Positions 18,276-26,679 of a stretch of DNA of 64,000 nt are shown in pieces. The translations under genes were made by a program, and so were the position numbers. Source of the stretch: Gordonia araii NBRC 100433 (GTDB lineage: Bacteria; Actinomycetota; Actinomycetes; Mycobacteriales; Mycobacteriaceae); contig NZ_BAEE01000048.1 of NCBI RefSeq assembly GCF_000241265.1, positions 62,001 through 126,000 on the forward strand, in the 5' to 3' direction. Within the stretch, counting starts at the first letter, position 1, and every line of letters begins with the position of its first letter. Under the pieces are notes generated by a model, which worked only from the letters and a program-made list of their open reading frames with translations, was not told the DNA's origin and did not search any database.

Positions 18276-19730
18276 ATGACCACACGTGCCCGCCGCTCAC
18301 TGCTTGCCGTCGTCGTCGCGGCTCTGACGGCTTTCACGCTGCTGTCGTCCGGATTCACGACGGCCGCTGACGCCGCTCCGTCGACAAGTCCCGCACCGTC
18401 TGCGGCGGCGAAACAGCCGCGGGTCCAGCCGGTTCTGCCCTTCCCTGTCCCACCGGCGCTGCCCGAGTTCGACCGCGACTTCTACCTCCCCGCCAAGAGC
18501 AAGTACAAGGACCTGCAGCCCGGTGAGCTGATCGCCGCACGACGGGTCAACCTCGCCACCTATTCATTCCTGCCGCTGAACGTCGACGCGTGGCTGATCT
18601 CGTACCGCTCGACGAACTCGCGCGGCGAGGCCATTCCCGCCGTCGCGACGGTGGCTAAGCCGAAGGGACCGCGGCCGCACAAGACGACGCGAGTGCTGTC
18701 CTTCCAGATCGCAGAGGACGGCACCGCCCTCTACTGTTCGCCCTCGTACCAGCTACAGATGGGCTCCATCCCGTCGAGCATCACCGGCAGCGTCGACGCC
18801 AACGCCGAGGGCCTGCTGATCAACTCAGCGCTCGCGTCGGGCTGGACACTCGTCATCCCCGACCACCAAGGTCCTGACTCGGCCTACGCCGCCGGCCCGC
18901 TCGCCGGACGCATCACCCTCGACGGCGTTCGTGCCGCGCAAAACTTCAACCCGCTGCGCATCACCAAAGACGCCAAGATCGCCATGACCGGCTACTCCGG
19001 CGGGGCGATCGCCACCGGCTGGGCGGCCGAGCTGCACAAGACCTACGCGCCTGAGCTCAACGTCGTCGGCGCGGCGATGGGCGGCGTCCCCGCAGACATC
19101 TCGGATCTGCTGAACAACGCGAACAACAACCTGACCTCCGGGCTCATCATGGGCGGCATGATCGGCGTCGCCCGCGAATACCCGGAACTCGAACGGTTCA
19201 TGCGCGCGAAGATGAATCCGCTCGGCCAAGCACTGGTCGCGTCGAAGAACCCGATGTGCCTGACCTATCACGCCGCCATCGCACCGTTCATCAACATCAA
19301 GGGGCTGTTCAACGTGCCCGGCGACCCCATGCGGCATCCGACGGCACGCAAGGTCCTCGACCAGCTGCGCATGGGTCGCACCACTCCGGAATTCCCCATG
19401 CTGATCAACCAGGCCGTGATGGACGAGGTCGTGCCGGTCGGCCAGGTCGACCGGACCGTGCGCCAGTACTGTTCGCGCCCGGGCGCCCAGATCGAGTACG
19501 TCCGCGACCACTTCAGCGAGCACGTCACGCTGGCAGCGCTCAGCTTCCCGTCGTCGATGGTGTGGCTGAACGACCGGTTCAACGGCAAGCCCGCTAAGAA
19601 GCGCTGCAGCAGATTCGAGGCCGGAACGGTCGCCTTGAACCAGAAGGCGTGGCCCGCGTTCGCCAACCTCGTCGGCGACAACCTCGTCGCGATCGTCGGC
19701 ATGCAGATCGGTCAGCCGGGTAGGCGCTAG
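18276..19730 (+). CDS. Secreted lipase (LIP, secretory lipase family)
   Basis: Exported lipase/esterase of 484 residues. The signal peptide is about residues 1-34 (ending TTAADAAP), followed by a Pro-rich spacer. The secretory-lipase family pattern is clear: VLSFQIAEDGTALYCSPSYQ, then WTLVIPDHQGPDSAYAAG and LDGVRAAQNF. The nucleophile elbow is MTGYSGGAIATGWAAEL (Ser near residue 248), with the late Asp in MDEVVPVGQ and the His in EYVRDHFSEHVTL. It hydrolyses triacylglycerols or other esters outside the cell. The ATG at 18276 has a GGGGAG ribosome site. Likely controlled by the upstream TetR protein; its transcript would end at the hairpin element at 19738. Confidence 0.88.
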   Translation: MTTRARRSLLAVVVAALTAFTLLSSGFTTAADAAPSTSPAPSAAAKQPRVQPVLPFPVPPALPEFDRDFYLPAKSKYKDLQPGELIAARRVNLATYSFLPLNVDAWLISYRSTNSRGEAIPAVATVAKPKGPRPHKTTRVLSFQIAEDGTALYCSPSYQLQMGSIPSSITGSVDANAEGLLINSALASGWTLVIPDHQGPDSAYAAGPLAGRITLDGVRAAQNFNPLRITKDAKIAMTGYSGGAIATGWAAELHKTYAPELNVVGAAMGGVPADISDLLNNANNNLTSGLIMGGMIGVAREYPELERFMRAKMNPLGQALVASKNPMCLTYHAAIAPFINIKGLFNVPGDPMRHPTARKVLDQLRMGRTTPEFPMLINQAVMDEVVPVGQVDRTVRQYCSRPGAQIEYVRDHFSEHVTLAALSFPSSMVWLNDRFNGKPAKKRCSRFEAGTVALNQKAWPAFANLVGDNLVAIVGMQIGQPGRR

Positions 19731-19737
19731 ACGGAAA

Positions 19738-19808
19738 ACAAATTCGTCGCCTCTGGCGGGCTCCGTGGTCATATCGACCACGACGTGCCGCAGGGGCGAC
19801 GAATTTGT
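19738..19808. terminator. 71-nt bipartite hairpin element, copy 1 (bidirectional terminator)
   Basis: Symmetric inverted repeat of geometry 11-15-19-15-11. The outer arms are ACAAATTCGTC (19738-19748) and GACGAATTTGT (19798-19808). The apex is CGTGGTC-ATATC-GACCACG (19764-19782), and the middle stem pairs partially (8 of 15). It starts 7 nt after the lipase stop and ends 9 nt before the convergent membrane-protein stop, with A- and T-rich outer ends as in a two-way terminator. A second copy with the same ends and apex is at 41494-41564. Confidence 0.75.
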
Positions 19809-19817
19809 CCGCCACCG

Positions 19818-20327
19818 TCACGAACGACTGGACCGCACGAACCCGAGCCCGGCGACGACAGCCGTCACGACGAGCCAGAAGGCGACGCCGATCAGCGTCG
19901 GCACCGCAACGACGTCGCGCCCCTCGTTGATCACGTCGGCGCCCGCGTAGGCGGCCAGCTCCGCGAAGAGGTTCCCGTACAGCAGCGACGGGACGGCGAT
20001 CGCGACGGCCATCAGCACCGCGGCGACAGTCGCAAGACCGGCCAGACCGGCGAAGAGCCACCGCGCGGCCCCCGCCAGCGGCGTCCCGCCCGGGACGAAC
20101 AGCTGGAATCCGAGCAGCGTCAGCGCCTCAAGCGCGACCACCACGACGACCCATCCCAGCGGCTGGATCGCCGGCACCGAACCGATGTCGTCGCCGTAAT
20201 AGAAGCCGAGGCCGGCCCACCTCATCGGCAGGCCGCGCTCCTCCAGCGACACCCACGGCAGCAGGGTCATGGCGGCCGCGATCAGGGACGACACCGCGGC
20301 GGCCAGCGCGAAGCCGCGCGTACTCAC
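19818..20327 (-). CDS. Four-helix integral membrane protein downstream of serS
   Basis: A 169-residue protein of unknown family. Four hydrophobic helices are visible at about residues 5-22, 45-65, 80-108 and 138-162, with an extracytoplasmic-looking loop containing [20 protein letters not shown] between the first two. The GTG at 20327 overlaps the serS stop (GTGA), so the two genes are translationally coupled. No catalytic motif is visible. The coupling to serS gives no clear functional hint. Confidence 0.75.
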   Translation of the reverse strand: MSTRGFALAAAVSSLIAAAMTLLPWVSLEERGLPMRWAGLGFYYGDDIGSVPAIQPLGWVVVVVALEALTLLGFQLFVPGGTPLAGAARWLFAGLAGLATVAAVLMAVAIAVPSLLYGNLFAELAAYAGADVINEGRDVVAVPTLIGVAFWLVVTAVVAGLGFVRSSRS

Positions 20328-21580
20328 TTCTTCGGCTCCAGCACCTCGACGCCGACAGAGGCGGCCAATTCGGGCGGCAGCACGACCGAGCCGTCGGGCT
20401 GCTGGTGGTTCTCCAGGATCGCGACGATCCACCGCGTGGTCGCCAACGTGCCGTTGAGCGTTGCGGCGATCTGCGGTTTGCCGTTCTCGTCGCGGTACCG
20501 GATCGACAGGCGCCGGGCCTGGAAGGTGGTGCAGTTCGACGTCGACGTCAGCTCCCGGTAGGTCTGCTGCGTCGGCACCCAGGCCTCGCAGTCGAACTTG
20601 CGGGCCGCCGAGCTGCCCAGGTCCCCGCCGGCGATGTCGATGACCCGGTAGGGCACGTCGATGGCGGCGAGCATCTCCCGCTCCCAGCCGAGGAGGCGCT
20701 GATGCTCGGCCTCGGCCTCCTCCGGGCGGCAGTAGACAAAGCCCTCGACCTTGTCGAACTGGTGCACGCGGATGATGCCCCGGGTGTCCTTGCCGTAGCT
20801 GCCGGCTTCCCGACGGAAGCAGCTCGACCAGCCGGCGTAGCGCTTCGGGCCGTCGGAGAGGTCGATGATCTCGTTGCTGTGGTATCCGGCCAACGGCACC
20901 TCCGAGGTGCCGACCAGGTAGAGGTCGTCGTCGGGCAGGTGATACACCTCGTCGGCGTGCGCCCCGAGGAAACCGGTGCCGCCCATGACCTCCGGCCGCA
21001 CGAGCACCGGCGGAATCATCAGCTCGAAACCGTTCGCGACGGCCTTGCGGGCGGCCAGGTTCAGCAGCCCGAGCTGGAGCAGCGCGCCGTTGCCGGTGAG
21101 GAAGTAGAAGCGCGAGCCGGAGACCTTCGCTCCGCGCTCCATATCGATGAGGCCGAGTGATTCGCCGAGTTCGAGGTGGTCTTTGGGATCGGCGATCTCG
21201 CGCGGTTCGCCGACCGTCTCGACCAGGACGAAGTCGTCTTCGCCGCCGGCCGGCGCACCCTGCACGACGTTGGAGATCGCGCGGTGCGCGGCCTCGCTGT
21301 CAGCCTCGGCGGCGTTCTGCGCGGCGACGGCGGCCTTGACCCGCTCGGCCAGTTCTTTGCCGCGGGCCAACAGCTCGGTCTTCTCGTCGCCGTCGGCCTT
21401 GCCGACGAGCTTGCCCAGCGATTTCTGTTCCGCGCGGAGGTTGTCGGCTTCGACGATCGCCGCTCGCCGCCGGGCGTCGGCCTCCAGCGCCTGATCGACG
21501 AGCGCCGGATCCTCGCCTCGGATGCGCTGCGATTCGCGGACCAGTTCGGGCTCGTCGCGAAGAGTCTTGAGGTCGATCAC
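20324..21580 (-). CDS. serS: Seryl-tRNA synthetase
   Basis: Class II aminoacyl-tRNA synthetase that charges tRNA-Ser. A long antiparallel coiled-coil arm (about residues 25-105: [20 protein letters not shown] to AEADSEAAH) is followed by the catalytic core. [13 protein letters not shown] is the serine site; motif 2 is [19 protein letters not shown] and motif 3 is [20 protein letters not shown]. The GTG at 21580 makes the product begin at the conserved [12 protein letters not shown], giving 418 residues. An in-frame ATG at 21598 would add six residues; a minus-strand CATAAT box at 21615-21620 makes it a real alternative. Counterpart of Rv3834c, divergent from the Rv3835-like gene. Confidence 0.96.
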   Translation of the reverse strand: MIDLKTLRDEPELVRESQRIRGEDPALVDQALEADARRRAAIVEADNLRAEQKSLGKLVGKADGDEKTELLARGKELAERVKAAVAAQNAAEADSEAAHRAISNVVQGAPAGGEDDFVLVETVGEPREIADPKDHLELGESLGLIDMERGAKVSGSRFYFLTGNGALLQLGLLNLAARKAVANGFELMIPPVLVRPEVMGGTGFLGAHADEVYHLPDDDLYLVGTSEVPLAGYHSNEIIDLSDGPKRYAGWSSCFRREAGSYGKDTRGIIRVHQFDKVEGFVYCRPEEAEAEHQRLLGWEREMLAAIDVPYRVIDIAGGDLGSSAARKFDCEAWVPTQQTYRELTSTSNCTTFQARRLSIRYRDENGKPQIAATLNGTLATTRWIVAILENHQQPDGSVVLPPELAASVGVEVLEPKK

Positions 21581-21626
21581 CTCCCAGACACTACCCATGC
21601 GTCTGCGAGCGGGCATTATGGAGGGG

Positions 21627-22781
21627 ATGACTTCCGACGACGAGTTCACCATGTCTGACGAGCCGGACACCGCCGCGCCCGGCGCCGGTACAGCCGAGCA
21701 GGCGCCGTCCCGGCTCACGCGCTGGCGCACCGCGATGGCCACCCACCCGTTGCGGGTACTGCTCGCCGCCGGGGTCGCGGGCGCCGTCGTCATCGGCGCG
21801 ACCGCCGTCGTCACCAATGCGATCGACGGATCCGGCCAGGTCGGTGGCACGAAGATCGGCGTCGGCGAGCGCGTCGCCCAAGACGCGTTCACCCAATCCC
21901 AGGCCGGCGACTGCCTGCAGTGGGAGGAGGGCAAGCCCGGCGCTCCGTCGAAGGTCGCGTGCGACGAACCGCATCGCTTCGAGGTCGCCGCCGCCGTCGA
22001 CGGCACGATCCTGCCCGGCGGCGAGTTCTCCGAATCGGCGCCCTGGCCCGGCCCGGAACGCTTCAGCGCCATCCGTACCGAGCACTGCCCGACGCTGGTC
22101 ACCTCCTACCTGCAGGGACGCCACGATCCGCAGGGGCGTTTCGTGCCCAGCCTGATCTATCCGTCGAAAGCCCAGTGGGAGCGCGGACAGCGCGACCTGC
22201 GCTGCGGGCTGATCGAGCAGGGAATCGGCGGCAGTGAAATGGAGATCGTCGGCAAGGTCGCCGACCTCGACCAGTCCCAGCAGTGGGCGCCGGGCACCTG
22301 CATCGGCATCAACCCGCAGACCCGTCAGGCGACCTTCCCGGTGAACTGCGCCGAGCCGCACGCCTTCCAGACGACGGGCGTCATCGACATGTCCGCGCGT
22401 TTCGGGGCCCGTACATCGGGCAAGCGATGGCCCGGCATCGACGAGCAGAACAAGTTCCTCACCCCGATCTGTCCCGTTCAGGCGCACCGTTTCATGGGCG
22501 GCAAGCGCAAGTTCGAGAAGTCGACGCTGAACGTCCAGTGGTCGACCATCTCCGAGATCGGCTGGCTGGCCGGCAGCCGCAAGGCGGTCTGCTACATGGG
22601 CCTGCCGCATCGCGGCGGCTTCGCGACGCTGGTCGGCGACGCGCGGCAGCAGCTGTTGATCAACGGGAAGATCCCGACGCCGCCGCCGGCCGCACCGCCC
22701 GGCCGCGCACTGCCGACGCCGGTGCCGTTGCCTCCGGGCATCGCGCCGAACCCGGCCGAGCAACCCGCTCCGGCGGGCTGA
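21627..22781 (+). CDS. Membrane-anchored septum-formation family protein (Rv3835-like)
   Basis: A 384-residue single-pass protein: an acidic cytoplasmic N-terminus, one transmembrane helix (about residues 44-66, [20 protein letters not shown]), then two extracellular septum-formation domains. The first contains [14 protein letters not shown] and [17 protein letters not shown]. The second contains [12 protein letters not shown] and [16 protein letters not shown]. The paired C-x-x-PH patterns are typical of the family. The C-terminus is a Pro-rich tail ([20 protein letters not shown]). The ATG at 21627 lies 7 nt after CATTAT, the spacing of a leaderless start; ATGs at 21618 and 21651 are alternatives. 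Divergent from serS and followed within 2 nt by the zincin gene. Confidence 0.82.
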   Translation: MTSDDEFTMSDEPDTAAPGAGTAEQAPSRLTRWRTAMATHPLRVLLAAGVAGAVVIGATAVVTNAIDGSGQVGGTKIGVGERVAQDAFTQSQAGDCLQWEEGKPGAPSKVACDEPHRFEVAAAVDGTILPGGEFSESAPWPGPERFSAIRTEHCPTLVTSYLQGRHDPQGRFVPSLIYPSKAQWERGQRDLRCGLIEQGIGGSEMEIVGKVADLDQSQQWAPGTCIGINPQTRQATFPVNCAEPHAFQTTGVIDMSARFGARTSGKRWPGIDEQNKFLTPICPVQAHRFMGGKRKFEKSTLNVQWSTISEIGWLAGSRKAVCYMGLPHRGGFATLVGDARQQLLINGKIPTPPPAAPPGRALPTPVPLPPGIAPNPAEQPAPAG

Positions 22782-22782
22782 C

Positions 22783-23127
22783 GTGCGGATAGGCAATCGC
22801 GCGTTCGACGAGCTGGTGAACGACGCGCTCGACGAGATCCCCGAGGAACTCGCGCGGGAGATGTCGAACGTCGTCATCCTCGTCGAACCGATGCACCCCG
22901 AAGGACCGCATCTGCTCGGTCTCTACGAGGGGGTCGCCCTCACCGAGCGCACCACCGAGTACGCCGGCTTCCTGCCGGACACGATCACGATCTACCGCGA
23001 CTCCATCCTGGCCATCTGTTCGTCGCCCGACGAGGTGCGCGAGCAGGTGCGCATCACGGTGATCCACGAGATCGCGCACCATTTCGGCATCGACGACCAG
23101 TGGCTGCACGACCACGGCTGGGCCTGA
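22783..23127 (+). CDS. Zincin-like metallopeptidase family protein (DUF1025, Rv3836-like)
   Basis: Small cytosolic protein of 114 residues in the minimal-gluzincin family. The zinc motif HEIAHHFGID (HExxH, near residues 96-105) is intact. ELVNDALDEIPEELAREMSN at the start and ITIYRDSILAICSSPDEV in the middle are the other conserved blocks. The GTG at 22783 follows the stop of the septum-formation gene by 1 nt, so the two form an operon as in M. tuberculosis (Rv3835-Rv3836). Proteolytic activity has not been seen in the sequence beyond the motif. The stop lies 1 nt from the convergent phosphoglycerate mutase gene. Confidence 0.88.
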   Translation: MRIGNRAFDELVNDALDEIPEELAREMSNVVILVEPMHPEGPHLLGLYEGVALTERTTEYAGFLPDTITIYRDSILAICSSPDEVREQVRITVIHEIAHHFGIDDQWLHDHGWA

Positions 23128-23128
23128 C

Positions 23129-23806
23129 CTACCCCATCGGGCTGGCGTCGCCCTCGGCATCCGGTTCGAACGGGGCGACGCGGTCGCCCCAGCGATGCGC
23201 GGCCCAGGTGCCGTCGGCATCCCCGTCGGCCGCATAGCTCAGTTCGACGACGCCGGTGTTCGGCAAATGGTTGGAGACCGCGAAATGCGGATCGACCTCG
23301 GCGAGACGGGCGGCGACCAGCCGAATGGCGGCGCCATGGCTGACGACGTAGACGTCGCGGCCTTCCGGTCCCACCAGGTATTTCCGCGTGACCTCGTCGA
23401 TCACCGGCAAGTACCGGCCGAACACGTCGTCGAGGGATTCGCCGCCGGGCAGCGAAACCGCCGTGTCGCCGTGATGCCATTTCTCCACGACCTCGCCGAA
23501 GGCCTTGTACGCCTCGGCGTCGTTGCGGTCCTCCAGGTCGCCGACCTGGACCTCGTGCAGGCCGTCGGCCACCTCGGGCTCGACACCCCACAGATTGCCC
23601 ACCACCTCGGCGGTCTGCTGGGCGCGCCGGGCCACCGAGCTGACGAGTACCGTCGGCCGCTCGTCGGCCCGGGCGTTCTCCAACGCGAACCGGGCCGCCT
23701 GGCGCACGCCGAAGTCGGTGAGCGCCGCACCCGGCATGGCGGTGTCGAGCCGGCGCATCACGTTGGAAGTGGTCTCGCCGTGGCGGACCAGGTACAAGCG
23801 AGGCAT
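23129..23806 (-). CDS. Histidine phosphatase family protein (phosphoglycerate mutase-like)
   Basis: Histidine phosphatase of 225 residues. The catalytic motif LYLVRHGETTSN places the phospho-accepting His at residue 9. The second-half motifs VLVSSVARRAQQTAEVV and VYVVSHGAAIRLVAARL are present. The start overlaps the pheA stop as TGATG, so translation is coupled; the same pair occurs as Rv3838c-Rv3837c. It may be a broad phosphatase rather than a glycolytic mutase. There is no direct clue to substrate. Confidence 0.9.
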   Translation of the reverse strand: MPRLYLVRHGETTSNVMRRLDTAMPGAALTDFGVRQAARFALENARADERPTVLVSSVARRAQQTAEVVGNLWGVEPEVADGLHEVQVGDLEDRNDAEAYKAFGEVVEKWHHGDTAVSLPGGESLDDVFGRYLPVIDEVTRKYLVGPEGRDVYVVSHGAAIRLVAARLAEVDPHFAVSNHLPNTGVVELSYAADGDADGTWAAHRWGDRVAPFEPDAEGDASPMG

Positions 23807-24747
23807 CAGCGCCCCCCGTCGCGCAGCCGGGTGAACCAGGCCTCGCTGTCGCGGTGATCGGGCGGCGGTGTGCCGCCGACCCCGTCGACGGGCCAGGAGC
23901 CGAGGAACACCACCTGCTCGACCGTGCGGTGCAGGGCGCGCAGCGCCTCACCGATCGCGGCATCGTCGATGTGGCCGATGACGTCGATGAAGAACCGGTA
24001 TTCCAGCCCCGGTCCGCTGCTGCGCCGCGGGCGCGATTCGATACGGGTCAGATCGATGCCGCGCGCGGCGAACTCGTCGAGGGCGCCCAGCAGGCTGCCC
24101 GGCCGGTTGGGGAGGTCGACGATGACCGAGGTGCGGTCGTTGCCGGTGCGCGCCGTGGCCGGTCCGGGACGGCCGAGCAGCACGAAACGGGTCGCGGCGT
24201 CGGCGCTGTCGGCGACGCCGTCCGCCAGCGCGCGCAGCCCGAAGGACTCAGCGGCGACCGGCGTGGTGACCGCGGCGTCGGCGGCGCCCTCGGCGACATC
24301 GTGCGCCGCCGCCGAATTCGACGACGCGAGCACGAACTCGGCGTTCGGGAAACGCTCCGCGACGGTGGCCCGGACCTGCGCCTGGGCGACCGGGTAGGCG
24401 GCGATCGTGCGCACCTCCGCGGGCGCTAGTCCGGTCTTGGCCGCGATGGTGAAGGCGATGTCGAGGACGGTCTCGGCGAATACCTGCACGCGGTCGGCCG
24501 CCGAGGCCGGGACGAGGGCGTCCATGGTCGCCGGCACCGATCCCTCGATCGAACTCTCCACCGGCACGCAGCCGAAGTCGGCCGCACCCGTGCGCACCGC
24601 TTCGATGACCGCAGTCGGGCTGGCGACCGGCAGCCGCTCGACGTCGTCGGCGACCCCGGCCAGCGGCCCGGCCCCGGTGCCGAGGAGACGGTTCATCGCC
24701 ATCTCGGTAAACGTTCCGGCGGGTCCGAAGAAGGCGATCACGGGCAC
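23806..24747 (-). CDS. pheA: Prephenate dehydratase
   Basis: Converts prephenate to phenylpyruvate in phenylalanine biosynthesis. It is a monofunctional enzyme of 313 residues with no chorismate mutase domain. The PDT domain starts at IAFFGPAGTFTEMAM (about residue 4), includes VPVESSIEGSVPATMD, and ends with the ATRFVLLGRP block that holds the catalytic Thr-Arg-Phe. The C-terminal ACT domain (about 200-280) has NRPGSLLGALDEFAARGIDL and the Phe-binding ESRP motif (RIESRPRRSSGPGLEYRFF). It should therefore be feedback-inhibited by phenylalanine. Counterpart of Rv3838c; divergent from the fluoride-channel genes. Confidence 0.96.
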   Translation of the reverse strand: MPVIAFFGPAGTFTEMAMNRLLGTGAGPLAGVADDVERLPVASPTAVIEAVRTGAADFGCVPVESSIEGSVPATMDALVPASAADRVQVFAETVLDIAFTIAAKTGLAPAEVRTIAAYPVAQAQVRATVAERFPNAEFVLASSNSAAAHDVAEGAADAAVTTPVAAESFGLRALADGVADSADAATRFVLLGRPGPATARTGNDRTSVIVDLPNRPGSLLGALDEFAARGIDLTRIESRPRRSSGPGLEYRFFIDVIGHIDDAAIGEALRALHRTVEQVVFLGSWPVDGVGGTPPPDHRDSEAWFTRLRDGGR

Positions 24748-24763
24748 GATGTCAGGTTAGCCG

Positions 24764-24769
24764 TATACT
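24764..24769 (+). promoter_or_regulatory. -10 box of the fluoride-channel transcript
   Basis: TATACT lies about 27 nt upstream of the riboswitch core, which would put the start site near 24776. A -35 is not obvious. Confidence 0.5.
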
Positions 24770-24795
24770 GGCCGCGGCGGTGCTCATGTGCCGCC

Positions 24796-24860
24796 GAGGC
24801 GATGGATCTCGCCGGGGCGCTCGACGCCCGACCCGCCGCTTCGGCTGATAGTTCCTGGTC
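24796..24860 (+). ncRNA. Fluoride (crcB) riboswitch
   Basis: The core matches the crcB RNA consensus: AGGCGATGGATCTCGCC (24797-24813), an inserted hairpin GGGCG-CTCGA-CGCCC, then ACCCGCC-GCTT-CGGCTGATAGTTCCT ending at 24856. The GCGATGG and GGCTGATA segments are the conserved pseudoknot and ligand-site sequences. Just downstream, CCTGGTC (24854-24860) is complementary to GACCAGG (24892-24898), which abuts the GGAGAGGA ribosome site of crcB. This suggests an on/off switch in which aptamer formation competes with sequestration. The genes behind it are fluoride channels, which supports the call. Confidence 0.85.
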
Positions 24861-24915
24861 AACCCGGATTCCGTGTGCTCGGAATCACCACGACCAGGAG
24901 AGGAAGCGCTCCCCC

Positions 24916-25416
24916 ATGACCCGTCTCGGCACCGTCTTCCGCGACTGCCCCGGCTTGCTTCTCGTATTTGTCGGAGGGGCCGTCGGCACCGCTATCCGGC
25001 TGCATCTGGAGCAGGCCGCGCCCACCGAATCCGGCCGTTGGCCGCTGACCACCTTCGCCATCAACCTCACCGGCGCGCTGGTGCTGGCCGCGCTTCTCGA
25101 ATTCCTCGCGTCGTCGCGGCTCGACGACGAACCAGCCCGCCGCATCCGTTTGTTCGGCGGCACCGGGTTGTGCGGCGGGTTCACGACCTACAGCACGTTC
25201 GCCGACGAGCAGGTCGCATTGATCCGCGACGGCTACCTGCCGATGGCTCTCGGCTACGGCGCCGCGACCTTGCTGTTGGGCGCCATCGGCACCGTCGCCG
25301 GCTTGGTCATCGGAGCGCGGCTGGCCGGCCGCACCGCGTCGACCGAGCCCGACGTCATCGACCCGGACACCGGCACGGCGCCGGGACACGAGCTGAATCC
25401 GGAGGCGCCCCGATGA
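24916..25416 (+). CDS. crcB: Fluoride channel subunit CrcB/Fluc, first copy
   Basis: Fluoride-specific ion channel subunit, 166 residues with four membrane helices. The family signatures GGAVGTAIRLHLE (near 22), TTFAINLTGALVLAALLEF and GGTGLCGGFTTYSTFADEQ (near 84) are intact, giving the conserved Asn and the Phe-box and Thr-rich pore residues. The acidic/Pro-rich tail after the last helix is longer than in most Fluc proteins. The ATG at 24916 has a GGAGAGGA ribosome site. It overlaps the second crcB by ATGA. Two adjacent unequal copies suggest a heterodimeric channel. Expression is expected to rise with fluoride through the riboswitch. Confidence 0.94.
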   Translation: MTRLGTVFRDCPGLLLVFVGGAVGTAIRLHLEQAAPTESGRWPLTTFAINLTGALVLAALLEFLASSRLDDEPARRIRLFGGTGLCGGFTTYSTFADEQVALIRDGYLPMALGYGAATLLLGAIGTVAGLVIGARLAGRTASTEPDVIDPDTGTAPGHELNPEAPR

Positions 25417-25790
25417 ACGCGTGGACCGCGGCCGCGTACGCGGCGGGCGGCCTCGGAGCGCTGGCGCGATACGTCATCGATGCGTCGGTCAAAGCCCGGG
25501 TCACCGCGCAGCTGCCGGTGGCGACGATCGCGATCAACATCGCCGGCTCGGCTCTGCTGGGCTTGATCACCGGCCTGGTCGTGTTCGCCGGCACCCCGTC
25601 GACGCTGGCGCTGGTGGCGGGAACCGGATTCTGCGGCGGCTTCACGACGTTCAGCACCGCCAGCTTCGAAACCGTCGCCCTGGCGCGGCGCGGAGAGACA
25701 CGACTGGCGGTCGTGAACGCCGTCGGCAGCTGGGTCGCGGCCGTCCTCGCGTGCGGCGCGGGCATGTGGGTCGCGTGGCTGATCCGCTAG
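25413..25790 (+). CDS. crcB: Fluoride channel subunit CrcB/Fluc, second copy
   Basis: Second fluoride channel subunit, 125 residues with four helices and no tail. Conserved blocks are GGLGALARYVIDASV (near 12), ATIAINIAGSALLGLITGLV and GTGFCGGFTTFSTASFETV (near 70). The ATGA overlap with the first crcB indicates translational coupling. Fluc channels are antiparallel dimers, and gene pairs like this usually form heterodimers. Its TAG stop abuts the convergent CPBP-protease stop with no spacer. Confidence 0.94.
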   Translation: MNAWTAAAYAAGGLGALARYVIDASVKARVTAQLPVATIAINIAGSALLGLITGLVVFAGTPSTLALVAGTGFCGGFTTFSTASFETVALARRGETRLAVVNAVGSWVAAVLACGAGMWVAWLIR

Positions 25791-26567
25791 CTACTTCCTG
25801 ACCTCGCTGAACCCCAACCCGTCGCCGATGACGAGGAAGCCGACGAACGCGACGACGTCGATGAGCGCGTGAGCGATGACCAGCGGCCACACCCGGTTGG
25901 TGCGCTGGTAGTAGCGCCCGAAGACGAGACCCATCACGACGTTGCCCAGACCGCCGCCGATTCCCTGGTACAGGTGGTAGCTGCCGCGCAGCACAGCGCT
26001 GTACGCGAGCGCCGACATGTCGTTGAGGCCGAGTTGCCGCAGACGCACCAGCAGGTAGGCGACGACGACCACCTCCTCGGCGACCGCGTTGCCGATCGCC
26101 ACGGCGATCAGGAGCGGTATCTGCCACCACGGACCGCTCGTGTCGCTGGGTACGAGTGCCGCGTTCATCCCCAGCAGATGCGCCACATAGACGAGGGCGA
26201 GACCGGGCAGGCCGATCAGCGCCGCGAGCCCGACACCGGCGGGCACGTCGCGTCGGCCCGGTCGGCGGGTGAGGCCGACCGTCGAGAGCCGAATCCCGCT
26301 GCGCCACAACAGGTAGCAGCACAGCGCGGCCATTCCGACGAGGCGCACGACCGACAGCGTCTGCCGTGCGGCGTCGATCCAGCCCACCGTCGAACGCGAC
26401 GGGTTGAGCGCGATCGTCTGCTGGTCGATGCCGCCGGTCAGCTGAGCCTCGACGAGCGACAAGATCGCCAGGAGCGCCGACATCCCGAAGGTGAAGATCC
26501 CGACGATCGCCAGTTCGATCCACAGTGCCCGCCGCTCGCGCGGGTCGGTGACCGGATCGATGCTCAC
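25791..26567 (-). CDS. CPBP-family intramembrane glutamic endopeptidase
   Basis: Integral membrane protease of the CPBP (CAAX-prenyl-protease/bacteriocin-processing) family, 258 residues with about eight helices. The catalytic motif 1 is GNAVAEEVVVVAYLL (EE near residue 163), motif 2 is LRGSYHLYQGIG with the conserved His, and motif 3 is PLVIAHALIDVVAFVG. The substrate is unknown. The ATG at 26567 is separated from the upstream DUF4873 gene by a 112-nt gap that contains a large inverted repeat, so it may have its own promoter. Confidence 0.87.
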   Translation of the reverse strand: MSIDPVTDPRERRALWIELAIVGIFTFGMSALLAILSLVEAQLTGGIDQQTIALNPSRSTVGWIDAARQTLSVVRLVGMAALCCYLLWRSGIRLSTVGLTRRPGRRDVPAGVGLAALIGLPGLALVYVAHLLGMNAALVPSDTSGPWWQIPLLIAVAIGNAVAEEVVVVAYLLVRLRQLGLNDMSALAYSAVLRGSYHLYQGIGGGLGNVVMGLVFGRYYQRTNRVWPLVIAHALIDVVAFVGFLVIGDGLGFSEVRK

Positions 26568-26600
26568 CCGGCCACCCTAAGTCCACCCGTCGCCACTCCC

Positions 26601-26675
26601 CCGCAAACCCAGCAGTTGGGGACATACCCAACACCGAAAACCTGTCGGGTTTGTCGCGAGGTGCGGGGTTTGCGG
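26601..26675. terminator. Large inverted repeat between DUF4873 and CPBP genes
   Basis: The outer arms CCGCAAACCC (26601-26610) and GGGTTTGCGG (26666-26675) are fully complementary. They enclose two small hairpins, GTTGGG-GACATA-CCCAAC (26615-26632) and AAACC-TGTCG-GGTTT. It probably ends transcription of the leftward AurF/DUF4873 pair before the CPBP gene. The sequence is unrelated to the 71-nt elements. Confidence 0.55.
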
Positions 26676-26679
26676 ACTC

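Noticed and set aside
24751-24769. An IdeR-like half site (AGGTTAGCC) near the crcB promoter
   Set aside because: Only one half of the dyad matches; the fluoride riboswitch is sufficient to explain control.
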